Below are positions 37,451 to 45,616 of a stretch of DNA of 64,000 nucleotides, piece by piece. Below the pieces are notes generated by a model, which saw only the letters and a program-made list of their open reading frames with translations, was not told where the DNA came from and did not search any database. Source of the stretch: Paractinoplanes polyasparticus. GTDB taxonomy: Bacteria > Actinomycetota > Actinomycetes > Mycobacteriales > Micromonosporaceae. Where the stretch lies: assembly GCF_019710575.1 (NCBI RefSeq), contig NZ_JAHWFK010000022.1, positions 1 through 64,000 on the forward strand, written 5' to 3'. Position 1 is the first letter of the stretch; every line of letters starts with the position of its first letter. A program made the position numbers and the translations under genes.

Positions 37451-38764
37451 ATGGTCGAGCTGGTGTTGCGGTCGCGGCGGGTGGTTACCGAGGGTGGTGA
37501 GCGGGCGGCTGCCGTGGCGGTCGCGGCGGGCACGATCGTGGCGGTGGGCGGCTACGACGACGAGTTCGAGGCGGCCGTCGACACCGATCTGGGCGAGACC
37601 GCGCTGCTGCCCGGGCTGGTCGACACGCACGTGCACGTCAACGAGCCCGGGCGTACGGAATGGGAGGGCTTCGCCTCAGCCACCCGGGCCGCCGCGGCCG
37701 GGGGCGTCACCGTGATCGTCGACATGCCGCTCAACAGCCTGCCGCCGACCGTCGACGTCGAGGCCCTGCGGATCAAACAGGCGGCCGCGAGCGGGCAGAC
37801 GTTCGTCGACGTGGGCTTCTGGGGCGGCGCCGTGCCCGGTAATGCGGCCGAGCTGCCGGCGCTGCACGCGGCCGGGGTGTTCGGGTTCAAGGCCTTCCTG
37901 GCCGACTCCGGCGTGCCCGAGTTCCCGCCCGTGTCGGCGGCCGAGCTGCGCCAGGCCATCGAGGCGGTCGACGCCCAGTTCGTCGTCCACGCCGAGGATC
38001 CCGAGCATCTCGGCGAGCTGTCCGGCCCGGCCGGCTACGCCGCGTTCCTCGGTTCCCGGCCGGCCGAGGCCGAGCACGCGGCGGTCGCCACCGCCGTCGA
38101 GGCGGCGCGCGCCACCGGTGGCCGCGTGCACATCCTACACCTCTCGGCCGCGTCGGCCCTTCCGTTGATCGCGGCCGCGCAGGCCGAGGGCCTGCGCGTC
38201 ACCGCCGAGACCTGCCCGCACTACCTGACCCTCGATGCCGCCCACATCCCCGACGGCGCGACCGAGTACAAGTGCTGCCCACCCATCCGAGACGCGGCCA
38301 ACGCCGACCAGCTCTGGCTGGCCCTGGCCGACGGGTTGATCACCTGCGTCGTCAGCGACCACTCGCCCTGCACGCCCGAGCTCAAGAGGCGCGACACCGG
38401 CGACTTCGCGGCGGCCTGGGGCGGCATCGCGTCGGTGCAGCTGGGCCTGCCGGTGATCTGGAGCGCGGCCCGCGCGCGGGGTCACTCACTGGCGGCGGTG
38501 GCCGAGTGGATGGCCCGGCGCCCGGCCGAGCTGGTCGGGCTGCACGACAAGGGCCGCATCGCGGTCGGCGCCGACGCCGATCTGGTCGCGTTCGACCCCG
38601 ACGACACCTTCGTCGTCGAGCCGGCCCGGCTGCACCACAAGAACCCCGTGACGCCGTACGCGGGAAAGAAACTGCACGGCGTCGTCCGCACCACCTGGCT
38701 GCGCGGCCAGGCCGTCACCGGCGGCACCGCGCGCGGCCGGTTCCTGAGCCGGAGGGTTGCCTGA
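37451..38764 (+). CDS. allB: Allantoinase
   Basis: A 437-residue dihydroorotase-like amidohydrolase that opens allantoin to allantoate. Metal-site motifs: LVDTHVHVNEPGRTEWEGF, GVFGFKAFLADSG (carbamylated Lys), FVVHAEDPEH, HILHLSAASALP, CPHYLTLDAAHIP and VVSDHSPCTPELK (Asp). These match allantoinase better than dihydropyrimidinase. The stop overlaps allantoicase by one base. The divergent region 37226-37450 has no clear operator; a TAGGCT -10-like box lies at 37438-37443. Confidence 0.93.
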   Translation: MVELVLRSRRVVTEGGERAAAVAVAAGTIVAVGGYDDEFEAAVDTDLGETALLPGLVDTHVHVNEPGRTEWEGFASATRAAAAGGVTVIVDMPLNSLPPTVDVEALRIKQAAASGQTFVDVGFWGGAVPGNAAELPALHAAGVFGFKAFLADSGVPEFPPVSAAELRQAIEAVDAQFVVHAEDPEHLGELSGPAGYAAFLGSRPAEAEHAAVATAVEAARATGGRVHILHLSAASALPLIAAAQAEGLRVTAETCPHYLTLDAAHIPDGATEYKCCPPIRDAANADQLWLALADGLITCVVSDHSPCTPELKRRDTGDFAAAWGGIASVQLGLPVIWSAARARGHSLAAVAEWMARRPAELVGLHDKGRIAVGADADLVAFDPDDTFVVEPARLHHKNPVTPYAGKKLHGVVRTTWLRGQAVTGGTARGRFLSRRVA

Positions 38765-39753
38765 TGGAAGAGTTCGTCACCCTGCCCGACCTGGCGTCCC
38801 GGGCGCTCGGCGGCGGTGTCGTCCACGCCGACGACGAGTTCTTCGCCGCGGCCGACCACCTGGTCCTCCCGCAGCCGCCGGTCTTCGCGCCGCGCACCTT
38901 CGACCACAAGGGCCAGGTGTACGACGGCTGGGAGACCCGGCGCCGCCGCGAACCCGGCCACGACACGGCCGTCGTGCGGCTCGGCGCGCCCGGCGTCATC
39001 CGCGGCGTCGACATCGACACCGCCTTCTTCACCGGCAACTACCCGCCCCACGCGGCGGTCGACGGGCTGGCCGTCGACGGTTATCCCAGCCCGGCCGAGC
39101 TGCTCGCCGCCGAATGGACGCCGCTCGTGCCGAGGTCGCCGCTGCAGGGCGACAGCCGCAACCTGTTCGCCGTGACCGAGAAGCGGCGCTTCACCCACGT
39201 CCGGCTCACGATCTTCCCCGACGGCGGCGTCGCCCGGTTGCGCGTCCACGGCACCTCGGTGCCCGACCCGCGGTTGCTGCCCGAGGTCTTCGACGTCGCG
39301 GCCCTGGCCCACGGCGCCCGCATAACCGGGTGCAGCAACATGTTCTACGGCCATCCGGGCCACATGCTGATGCCCGGCCTGGCCCAGCACATGGGCGACG
39401 GCTGGGAGACGTCGCGCCGCCGCGACGACGCCAACGACTGGGTGACGGTCGGCCTGGCCGCGCCGGCCGAGATCGTGCTGGCCGACCTCGACACCACTCA
39501 CTTCAAGGGCAACGCCCCCGGCTGGGCCTCGCTGCGCGGCAGCGAGGACGGTCAGGAATGGTTCGACCTGCTGCCCCGGGTCGCGCTGCGCCCCGACACA
39601 CCACACCGCTTCCCGATACGCGCGGGGCGCGTCGCCGCCCACGTCCGGCTCGACATCTTTCCCGACGGCGGCATGGCCCGCCTGCGCCTGCACGGCCGCC
39701 CGGTCGCGGGTTACCTCGAAGACCAGTTCCGGAGACACGCGGATGGCCTATGA
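38764..39753 (+). CDS. alc: Allantoicase
   Basis: A 329-residue enzyme that splits allantoate to ureidoglycolate and urea. It consists of two allantoicase repeats, each with a DGWETxRRR motif (VYDGWETRRRREPGHD and MGDGWETSRRRDDAND) and a DIDTAFFTGN / DLDTTHFKGN strand followed by RLTIFPDGGVARLR / RLDIFPDGGMARLR. The ATG at 38764 is in a TGATG overlap with allB, and the stop region overlaps the TfoX-like gene by 11 nt. No ureidoglycolate lyase gene is visible nearby. Confidence 0.95.
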   Translation: MEEFVTLPDLASRALGGGVVHADDEFFAAADHLVLPQPPVFAPRTFDHKGQVYDGWETRRRREPGHDTAVVRLGAPGVIRGVDIDTAFFTGNYPPHAAVDGLAVDGYPSPAELLAAEWTPLVPRSPLQGDSRNLFAVTEKRRFTHVRLTIFPDGGVARLRVHGTSVPDPRLLPEVFDVAALAHGARITGCSNMFYGHPGHMLMPGLAQHMGDGWETSRRRDDANDWVTVGLAAPAEIVLADLDTTHFKGNAPGWASLRGSEDGQEWFDLLPRVALRPDTPHRFPIRAGRVAAHVRLDIFPDGGMARLRLHGRPVAGYLEDQFRRHADGL

Positions 39754-40102
39754 CGAGACGTTGGCGCAGCGGCTCCGCGACAAGCTGACCGATCCCGCCG
39801 TCACCGAGCGCAAGATGTTCGGCGGGCTGGCGTTCTTCACCAACGGCAACATGACGGTGGGCGTCTCCGGCGACGAACTGATCGTGCGCCTCGGGCCCGA
39901 GGGAGTGGCGGCGGCGCTGCAACGGGTGGGTGTGCGGCCGTTCGAGTCGGGTGGTCGCTCGATGCCCGGCTGGATCCTGGTCGCCGGCGACCGGCTCGAC
40001 GATCCCGAACTGGATCGGTGGCTGGCCGAGGCGTACGACCACGTCGCGACGCTGCCGCCGAAAGAGAGCCTCAGCCCTGCGAAGCGGCGGCGCGGCGCTT
40101 GA
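39743..40102 (+). CDS. TfoX/Sxy N-terminal-domain protein
   Basis: A 119-residue protein with the TfoX_N pattern: DETLAQRLRDKL, ERKMFGGLAFFTNGNMTVGV, DELIVRLGPE and a basic tail. In Gamma-proteobacteria TfoX controls competence, but stand-alone TfoX_N proteins in actinomycetes have no known role. It overlaps the alc 3' end by 11 nt, so it is co-transcribed with ureide catabolism. Its 3' end overlaps the convergent small membrane gene by 32 nt. Confidence 0.85.
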   Translation: MAYDETLAQRLRDKLTDPAVTERKMFGGLAFFTNGNMTVGVSGDELIVRLGPEGVAAALQRVGVRPFESGGRSMPGWILVAGDRLDDPELDRWLAEAYDHVATLPPKESLSPAKRRRGA

Positions 40103-40283
40103 CCAGATAGGGGCGCGCGAACAGATAGGCGCCCGAGAAGAAAAGGAGGGCCAGCGGCAGCAGCGGAGTGTAAGAGACCCACAGGAGCGGCTCCTCCTGG
40201 GCGAGCGCGACCACGGTGGCCAGCACGGTGACGGTGAAAGCGACCGCCACCCAGCGGTGGAACTGCCGGATCCACTTGTTCAT
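40071..40283 (-). CDS. Small two-helix membrane protein
   Basis: A 70-residue protein starting MNKWIRQFHRWVAVAFTVTVL, with two hydrophobic helices (about 12-30 and 40-57) and a basic C-terminus (ARPYLVKRRAA). A strong GAGGAGG ribosome site precedes the ATG. Small actinobacterial proteins with an MNKWxRQxHRW start recur, but no function is known to me. The 34-bp tandem repeat array starts about 90 bp upstream. Confidence 0.7.
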   Translation of the reverse strand: MNKWIRQFHRWVAVAFTVTVLATVVALAQEEPLLWVSYTPLLPLALLFFSGAYLFARPYLVKRRAAASQG

Positions 40284-40725
40284 CAGTGACTCCTCCTCGA
40301 AGCGTTGTCTGTGCAGGTCACGCTAGGAGAGAGGGCCCGGGCGACGCTTCTCGATTCCTGACCGACCGACGGCGTTTGGTCGGCCCGAGCGGTCGGCGGG
40401 TGGCGGCGTTTGGTCGGCCCGAGCGGTCGGCGGGTGGCGGCGTTTGGTCGGCCCGAGCGGTCGGCGGGTGGCGGCGTTTGGTCGGCCCGAGCGGTCGGCG
40501 GGTGGCGGCGTTCCGTCGACTGGAGCGGCTGGCGGGTGGCGGCGTTTCCTCGACCCGGATGGCAAGCGGCCGACGGCGTTTCTCGACCTGGGCGGCTGGC
40601 AGGCGGGGGCGGTCGGAGGCGTTGCGCCGGGGAGCGTGGCGGGCCGGCGGCAAGTGCCGCGTGTGCGGGCCGGACGCGACTTGCGAGGCCGTTGCGCGGG
40701 GACTTCCGGCCATCCAGGATGGGGT
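40284..40725. other. Non-coding stretch holding a 34-bp repeat array
   Basis: About 440 bp between the small membrane gene and the GNAT gene. Open frames here are artefacts of the repeat: the 34-bp period moves through all three frames. Apart from the array at 40374-40577 it holds GC-rich sequence with further decayed GGCGTT-type remnants up to about 40640, and an AGGA ribosome-site-like sequence at 40716-40719. Confidence 0.6.
40374..40577. repeat. 34-bp tandem repeat array, four perfect and two diverged copies
   Basis: Units start GTTTGGTCGGCCCGAGCGGT and end GGCGGGTGGCGGC. Four identical copies begin at 40374, 40408, 40442 and 40476. Diverged copies begin at 40510 and 40544, and a partial, more decayed one at 40578; a decayed half-unit precedes the array at about 40345. 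Copies are directly adjacent, so this is a minisatellite-like tract and not a CRISPR. Confidence 0.95.
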
Positions 40726-41649
40726 GTGCCCTGGTCCACCTGCCTCGACGTGCGCGTGTTTCTGGCTGCCGCCAGTGACTTCCTTGCCACCGACCCGGTC
40801 GGCCACACCATCCTGCTGACCGAGGCCGCCTACCTGGAAGCGACCACACCCGGCGGCGGAAATTCGGCCCGCGGCGCGGCGAGAGTTGACGGCGGGGCCG
40901 CGGGACGTGGCGCGGCCGGAGTTGACGGCGGTGTTGCGGGCCAGGGCGGGGGTGTCGGGGCTGGGAAGGGGCGTCGGCCGGCGGTTGGTGACGACCGTGG
41001 TTTCGGGTGGTGGACTGACGAGTTCGGAGTGGTCGGAGCGGCGTTTGTGCGAGCGCCGAATCATCCGCCGGTTCTCACGCTCGTACCGGACGAGGCTTTG
41101 CCGTCCTTGGTCGATGTGCTGGCCGGGGTTCGTTGTCTCGGTGTGGATGGGCGGGACGCTGAGCGGGTCGCATCCGCTTGGCGGGAGCGCACGGGTGTGG
41201 TGCTCGAGGAACGGTTCCGGGTTGCGCTCTGCCGGCTGATCGGGCTGCGGGAAGGCGTGCGGGAGCCTGGACGATCGCGCCGGGCCACCCAGGCCGACCG
41301 TGAGCTGGTCGTCGGGTGGTTCCACGAGCTGATGGCGGCCAGTCCGGGGGATACCAGCGATCTCGCGTACGTCATCGACGAACCGCTGCGCTACGGCGGC
41401 CTGACGCTGTGGGAGGTCGATGGCCGGCCCGTGGCCATGGCCGGTCGCAGCCGCGTCGTCGCCGGCATGACCCGGGTCAGTGCGTCCTATGCGCCGGACA
41501 GTGACACCGGCGCTGTCTTTGCCGCTGCCTGCGCGGAGGCGGCTCAGGTCGCGGAGCACGTCCTCGTGCTGACGGCGGACGTCGCCGCTCACCGGGCGCT
41601 CGGCTTCGAAAAGGTGCTCGACCGCGTGACGCTCGAGGTTGTGGCCTGA
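40726..41649 (+). CDS. GNAT-family N-acetyltransferase
   Basis: A 307-residue protein. The N-terminal part (VFLAAASDFLATDPVGHTILLTEAAYLEA) and the middle part (GWWTDEFGVVGAAFVRAPNHPPVLTLVPDEALPSLVDVL) follow a two-domain actinobacterial GNAT pattern. The C-terminal acetyl-CoA-binding half has VDGRPVAMAGRSRVVAGMTRVSASYAP and HRALGFEKV. A Gly/Ala-rich insert (about residues 45-85) is unlike the family. GTG 40726, 6 bp after AGGA, is the chosen start; GTG 40750 is an alternative. The acceptor substrate is unknown. Confidence 0.7.
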   Translation: MPWSTCLDVRVFLAAASDFLATDPVGHTILLTEAAYLEATTPGGGNSARGAARVDGGAAGRGAAGVDGGVAGQGGGVGAGKGRRPAVGDDRGFGWWTDEFGVVGAAFVRAPNHPPVLTLVPDEALPSLVDVLAGVRCLGVDGRDAERVASAWRERTGVVLEERFRVALCRLIGLREGVREPGRSRRATQADRELVVGWFHELMAASPGDTSDLAYVIDEPLRYGGLTLWEVDGRPVAMAGRSRVVAGMTRVSASYAPDSDTGAVFAAACAEAAQVAEHVLVLTADVAAHRALGFEKVLDRVTLEVVA

Positions 41650-41652
41650 CGC

Positions 41653-41822
41653 GGCTTCGAAAGGTGCAGGACCGCGGGACGCTTGACAGCGCGGCGACTT
41701 CGGGACGGTGATCGAGCGTGTGACGCTCAGGGGCTGTGGCCCGGCGCGGCAAGCTTGGGGAAGGTGCTCGACCGCGTCAAGGTCGGGGCTGTGGCCTGGC
41801 GCGGCGGCTTCGGGGGGAGCAG
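41653..41822 (+). repeat. Decayed tandem copies of the GNAT gene 3' end
   Basis: The last about 50 bp of the GNAT gene (from GGCTTCGAAAAGGTGCTCGA at 41602) recur in degenerate form at about 41653, 41692, 41747 and 41802. Each has a CTTCG/CTTGG-type start, GGTGCTCGACCGCG or a variant, and most have GGCTGTGGCC near the end. Periods are about 40-55 bp. This fills the gap before the cupin gene. Confidence 0.75.
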
Positions 41823-41831
41823 GCTGAGTGG

Positions 41832-42239
41832 ATGGATCAGCCGATCAATCTGACCAAGGCGCTGGCGAGCTTCGACGAGGTCTACAGCCCGCGGATCGTC
41901 ACGCGCATGAACGACTACGACGTGCGGATCGCGCACGTTCGCGGTGAGCACGTCTGGCATGTTCACGAAGACACCGACGAGTTCTTTCTTGTGCTCGACG
42001 GGCAGCTCGACATCGCGCTGCGGGAGCGCACTGTGTCTCTCGGGCCCGGGGATGTGTTCGTGGTCCCCAAGGGGGTCGAGCATCGACCGTCGTCGTCGGG
42101 CGGGTCCATTCTCATGTTCGAGCCTTCGGGCACGGTCACCACCGGCGACCGGCACGAGGGGGAGATCCCGGCGCACGTGCACAGCACGGCGGGGCGGGAG
42201 CTCAGGCCGCCGGAGCCACCCGCGACGCCCACTGCGTAG
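41832..42239 (+). CDS. Cupin-domain protein
   Basis: A 135-residue single cupin. Motif 1 is GEHVWHVHEDTDEFFLVLDG, with His/His/Glu metal ligands, and motif 2 is LGPGDVFVVPKGVEHRP with the fourth ligand His. The ATG at 41832 follows a GGAGCAGG-type site. Single cupins range from isomerases to dioxygenases and binding proteins, so no reaction is claimed. The Pro-rich C-terminus overlaps the convergent hypothetical gene by 38 nt. Confidence 0.85.
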   Translation: MDQPINLTKALASFDEVYSPRIVTRMNDYDVRIAHVRGEHVWHVHEDTDEFFLVLDGQLDIALRERTVSLGPGDVFVVPKGVEHRPSSSGGSILMFEPSGTVTTGDRHEGEIPAHVHSTAGRELRPPEPPATPTA

Positions 42240-43263
42240 CCTCGTCGGCCGGCAGGATGCGGTTGAGCACCACCTCGGGAAGCATCAAGGGGTAGGCGCG
42301 GCCGAGGTTCCAACTGCGTTCGTACGGCGGGGGGTCGAGCACGATCAACCGGTGGTCGCCCAGCAGCGGGATGTCGGCCGGTCGGCCCTCGTTCCAGATG
42401 GTCTCGCCGGTCGCGTCGGCCAGGTAGAACTGGCCGCGGATGCCGTTCGCGGGCATCAGGTCGCCGTCGGTGGCGGCCGCGATCCAGGCTGCCTCCGGTG
42501 GCTCGCCGGGCAGCAGGCCACGGGACTCGTCGCCGATCAGCGTCGCGGCCAGCAGCGTGTGCAGCTGGAAGTTGTCGCTCACCCCGCTGATGGTCAGGTC
42601 GTAGGCCCGGCTGGTCGGGCGGTGCAGCACCAGCAGCGGCTCGTCGTCGAGCACCTCGAGCAGGCCGAACAGCCAGACCGCGTCCTCGACGTGGGTCGTC
42701 ATCGAGGCCGCGGCGGCGGTCAGCCGGTCGCGGCCGGGCAGCGCCTGGCGCGCGCCCTTCTGCTGCAGCGGCAGCAGCAGGCTGGGGATCCAGTCGTTGA
42801 CGGTGAACCAGGCCTGCGCGATCTCGCCGGCCTCGCCGACGCTGAGCCCGGCCTGGGGCGCGGCCCGGACGAGGCGTTCGCGCAGCTCCTTGTATTCGTC
42901 GGCCGACGTCGGGGCGGTCACCGGGCCGTCCAGCTTCTCGGACAGCACGCCGAACTGGGCGGCCAGCTCGAGCCCGGTCGAGACCCGGTCGGCCAGCACC
43001 GGCAGCACCGGCAGCGGGTCGGCGCCCTGCTCGATCAGGCCCGCGACCAGCGTGGCCAGCAGCGCGCCGTTGCCGAAGGCGACCTGTTCGAGGGCCGGGA
43101 GGAGCGGCGGCAGGGCCTCGTTCAGTTCGCCCGGTTCGGCCTGGAGCAGGCGGTCCACAATGGCGCGATAGTTCCTGGTCGAGGCCTTCGTGTCGAGCCG
43201 GATCACCGCCTCGGCCAGGCCGGTGCAGAGCTCGGGCAGGGTGGTGGCGGCGCGTCCGAACAT
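42202..43263 (-). CDS. Conserved hypothetical protein
   Basis: A 353-residue, Leu/Ala-rich soluble protein with no motif I recognise. The N-terminal half appears all-helical (LCTGLAEAVIRLDTKASTRN, ALPPLLPALEQVAFGNGALL). The C-terminal half appears mixed with beta strands (PLLVLHRPTSRAYDLTISGVS, HRLIVLDPPPYERSWNLGRAYPLMLPEVV). GC-rich third positions in this frame and the ATG at 43263 support coding. It is divergent from the Nudix/APH-like gene, leaving a 68-bp promoter region. Confidence 0.7.
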   Translation of the reverse strand: MFGRAATTLPELCTGLAEAVIRLDTKASTRNYRAIVDRLLQAEPGELNEALPPLLPALEQVAFGNGALLATLVAGLIEQGADPLPVLPVLADRVSTGLELAAQFGVLSEKLDGPVTAPTSADEYKELRERLVRAAPQAGLSVGEAGEIAQAWFTVNDWIPSLLLPLQQKGARQALPGRDRLTAAAASMTTHVEDAVWLFGLLEVLDDEPLLVLHRPTSRAYDLTISGVSDNFQLHTLLAATLIGDESRGLLPGEPPEAAWIAAATDGDLMPANGIRGQFYLADATGETIWNEGRPADIPLLGDHRLIVLDPPPYERSWNLGRAYPLMLPEVVLNRILPADEATQWASRVAPAA

Positions 43264-43331
43264 TCGCGCATCGTACCGACGGACGGAAATTCGCGCGAAC
43301 GAATCGATACGCTGGGCTACGGTTGGCGTTC

Positions 43332-44642
43332 GTGACGAGAACCGTGACGTTAGTGCTGGTCAGCCCCGATGGCGAGCTGCTGGGCGAGACCGAGCCGTTC
43401 AAGCCGGCCAGTCCGTGGTGGCAACCGGTCGACGACTTCGGTCCCGGCCTGCAGGTGTTGCGCCTGCTGCACAGCGACACCGCCGGTCCGCCGGGCGGCC
43501 ACGTCACCTATCTCGCCGAACTCACCGACGAAGCCGCAAATATCCGAAAAATCAGGCCGCGTACGTCGGAAGAGCGCAGTACCGCGACAATCCCGAGCAG
43601 CCCGAACAGCGCAGCCCCCGCGACGATGTCGAGCGGCGCAGGCAGCGCGACGCCGTCCAGCAGCGCGACGCCGGGCCGGGGCGACCGCGCGTACCACGGG
43701 GATTGGCGCCAACCGCACGCCAAGCGCGCCCCTTACGCCGAGCTCGGCGGGCCCACCGCGTCGATCGAGTGGGCCGCCGGCATCGTCCCCGGCACCACCG
43801 CCCACCAATGCCGCACCTGGAACCTGTCGGCGATCTGGCGGTTCGACGACGAGCACGGCAACCCCGTGGCCTGGCTCAAACAGGTCCCGCGGTTCTTCGC
43901 GCACGAGCCCCACGCCATCCGGCTGATCGACGGCGTCGCGCCCGGCCTCGTGCCGCGGCTGATCGCCGAGGGCGAGGACGGCCGCATGCTGCTGGCCCAC
44001 GCCCCGGGCGACGACCGCTACGGCGCCGGCGCCGACCTCTGCGCCCGGATCGCCGCCGCGTTCCACCCGATCCAGGCTCACTTCGCCACTGACACGGACG
44101 CGCTGGCGCGAATCCCCGACGCACGCCTCGACAAGACGCTCGGCGAATACGTCCGGATCGCCGAGCCCTACTACGACGGCATCCCGGGGCTGCGGGAGCT
44201 CATCGCCGATCTGCCCCGGCGCTTCGCCGAGATCGCCGATTGCGGCCTGCCCGACACGCTCGTCCACGGCGATCTGCACCCCGGTAACGTGCGCACCGAC
44301 GACGCCGGCCGGATCACGATCATGGACTGGGGTGACTGCGTCCTCGGCCACCCGGCCCTCGACATCCTGCGCCTGACCGACGCCGACACCAACGGCAGCG
44401 AGCGCGGACCTGGTCTACCCGGACGTGACGGGCTGCTGGCCGCCTGGGCCGACCGCTGGCGCGAGACGGTGCCGGGCTCCGACCCGGAACGGGCCGTCGA
44501 GTTGATGCGCCCGGTCGCGGATCTGCGGAGTGCGCTCATCTACTCCGAGTTCCTCGAGAACATCGAGCCCACCGAGTGGCCCTACCACGCCACCGACGTG
44601 CCCGAGAGCCTGACCGCGGCCGTGGCTACCGCCCGCGGATGA
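43332..44642 (+). CDS. APH-like phosphotransferase with a short Nudix-like N-terminal part
   Basis: A 436-residue protein. Residues 1 to about 70 (TLVLVSPDGELLGETEPF, PWWQPVDD, VLRLLHSD, GHVTYLAEL) look like the first strands of a Nudix domain without the GX5EX7REUXEEXGU box. After a Ser/Ala/Pro-rich insert comes an aminoglycoside-phosphotransferase-like kinase domain with Brenner motif LVHGDLHPGNV and ITIMDWGDCVLGHPALDIL (DFG-equivalent). The GTG at 43332 is preferred over TTG 43323. The stop overlaps the next gene in ATGA. The substrate is unknown; resistance is not implied. Confidence 0.75.
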   Translation: MTRTVTLVLVSPDGELLGETEPFKPASPWWQPVDDFGPGLQVLRLLHSDTAGPPGGHVTYLAELTDEAANIRKIRPRTSEERSTATIPSSPNSAAPATMSSGAGSATPSSSATPGRGDRAYHGDWRQPHAKRAPYAELGGPTASIEWAAGIVPGTTAHQCRTWNLSAIWRFDDEHGNPVAWLKQVPRFFAHEPHAIRLIDGVAPGLVPRLIAEGEDGRMLLAHAPGDDRYGAGADLCARIAAAFHPIQAHFATDTDALARIPDARLDKTLGEYVRIAEPYYDGIPGLRELIADLPRRFAEIADCGLPDTLVHGDLHPGNVRTDDAGRITIMDWGDCVLGHPALDILRLTDADTNGSERGPGLPGRDGLLAAWADRWRETVPGSDPERAVELMRPVADLRSALIYSEFLENIEPTEWPYHATDVPESLTAAVATARG

Positions 44643-45616
44643 GAACGCCGCTGCAGGGAGGGCTGCCGCCGCCCGGTGCGGTGGCCGGTCCTGTGGTGGA
44701 GATCGCTTGCGACGAGTCCGGGTTCTCGGGCACGAACCTGCTCGACCCGTCGACCCCGATGATCACGCATGCGAGCGTCGACCTGAGCTCCGGCGCGGCC
44801 CGGCAGTTGATCGCCGAGTTGCGGTCGAGCTCCCACGAGCTGAAGTCCGGGCCGTTCCTGCGGGGGCCGCGGGCGCGGGAGGCACTGGAGCTCTTCCTCG
44901 GCGCCTTGCGTGGGCGCGCGCTCGTGCACCTCATCGACAAGCAGTTCTTCGTGGTCACTCGCGTCATCGACCTGCTGCTGGCCGAGCCGTCGTATGCCGC
45001 CGGTACCCGGCTGACCCAGGATCGGCGGCCGGCCGCCGTCGCGCTGCATCGGGCCCTGCGCGACGCCGGGCAGGACGGCAATACGTTCCTCGCGAGCTTC
45101 ACCGACCTGGTCCGCGCCAAACGGCGCGGGCCCGCGAACCAGGCCGTGGAACGGTTCCTGCGAGCCCGCGACGCACTGGCCGGCGACCGAGCCCAAGAAA
45201 CGCCGCCCGGCGACCGGGCCCGGAAGACGCCGGCCGGCCTCGACGGGATCACCGCGCAGCGGGTGCGCGACCTGCTGACCAGGCTCGAGGACGACGACCG
45301 CACGATCCCGCCGCCGCTGGAGCCGCTGTTGCCCGCGCTGGCCGAGACGGTGCTGTTCTGGAGTGCGGGGCGGCGGCGGGTGCTGGTCACCCACGATGAG
45401 CAGAGCGCCCTCACCGCCGACCGGCTGACCCGCCTGCAGCGGGCGCTCGCCGTCGGCGGTGTGTCACCGCTGGCCGGTCTGATCATGGTGGATTCCCGCG
45501 ACGACCCGCGGGTTCAGCTGGCCGATCTGCTGGCCGGGGTGGCCCGGCGGTCACCGCGGAGCGACGGGCTGGAGCCACTGATCTCGCGGACCTCCCTGCT
45601 GCCGGATCTATGGTGA
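44639..45616 (+). CDS. DUF3800-like protein
   Basis: A 325-residue protein with a CDESGFSGTNLL N-terminus and a C-terminal VDSRDDPRVQLADLLAGVARR. These match the two acidic ends of the DUF3800 (RNase H-like fold) pattern: DESG near the start and QLADLxAG near the end. The nuclease-like carboxylates are conserved in position. A 27-bp in-frame duplication at about 45180-45235 gives AGDRAQETP / PGDRARKTP. It is coupled by ATGA to the phosphotransferase gene and overlaps the methyltransferase by 7 nt. Confidence 0.65.
   Translation: MRTPLQGGLPPPGAVAGPVVEIACDESGFSGTNLLDPSTPMITHASVDLSSGAARQLIAELRSSSHELKSGPFLRGPRAREALELFLGALRGRALVHLIDKQFFVVTRVIDLLLAEPSYAAGTRLTQDRRPAAVALHRALRDAGQDGNTFLASFTDLVRAKRRGPANQAVERFLRARDALAGDRAQETPPGDRARKTPAGLDGITAQRVRDLLTRLEDDDRTIPPPLEPLLPALAETVLFWSAGRRRVLVTHDEQSALTADRLTRLQRALAVGGVSPLAGLIMVDSRDDPRVQLADLLAGVARRSPRSDGLEPLISRTSLLPDLW

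Noticed and set aside
40374..40577. 34-bp repeats considered as a CRISPR array
   Set aside because: Units are directly adjacent with no spacers, later copies decay, and no cas genes are present.
43332..44642. Calling the APH-like protein an aminoglycoside resistance enzyme
   Set aside because: Only the general kinase motifs are visible and the context gives no antibiotic link.
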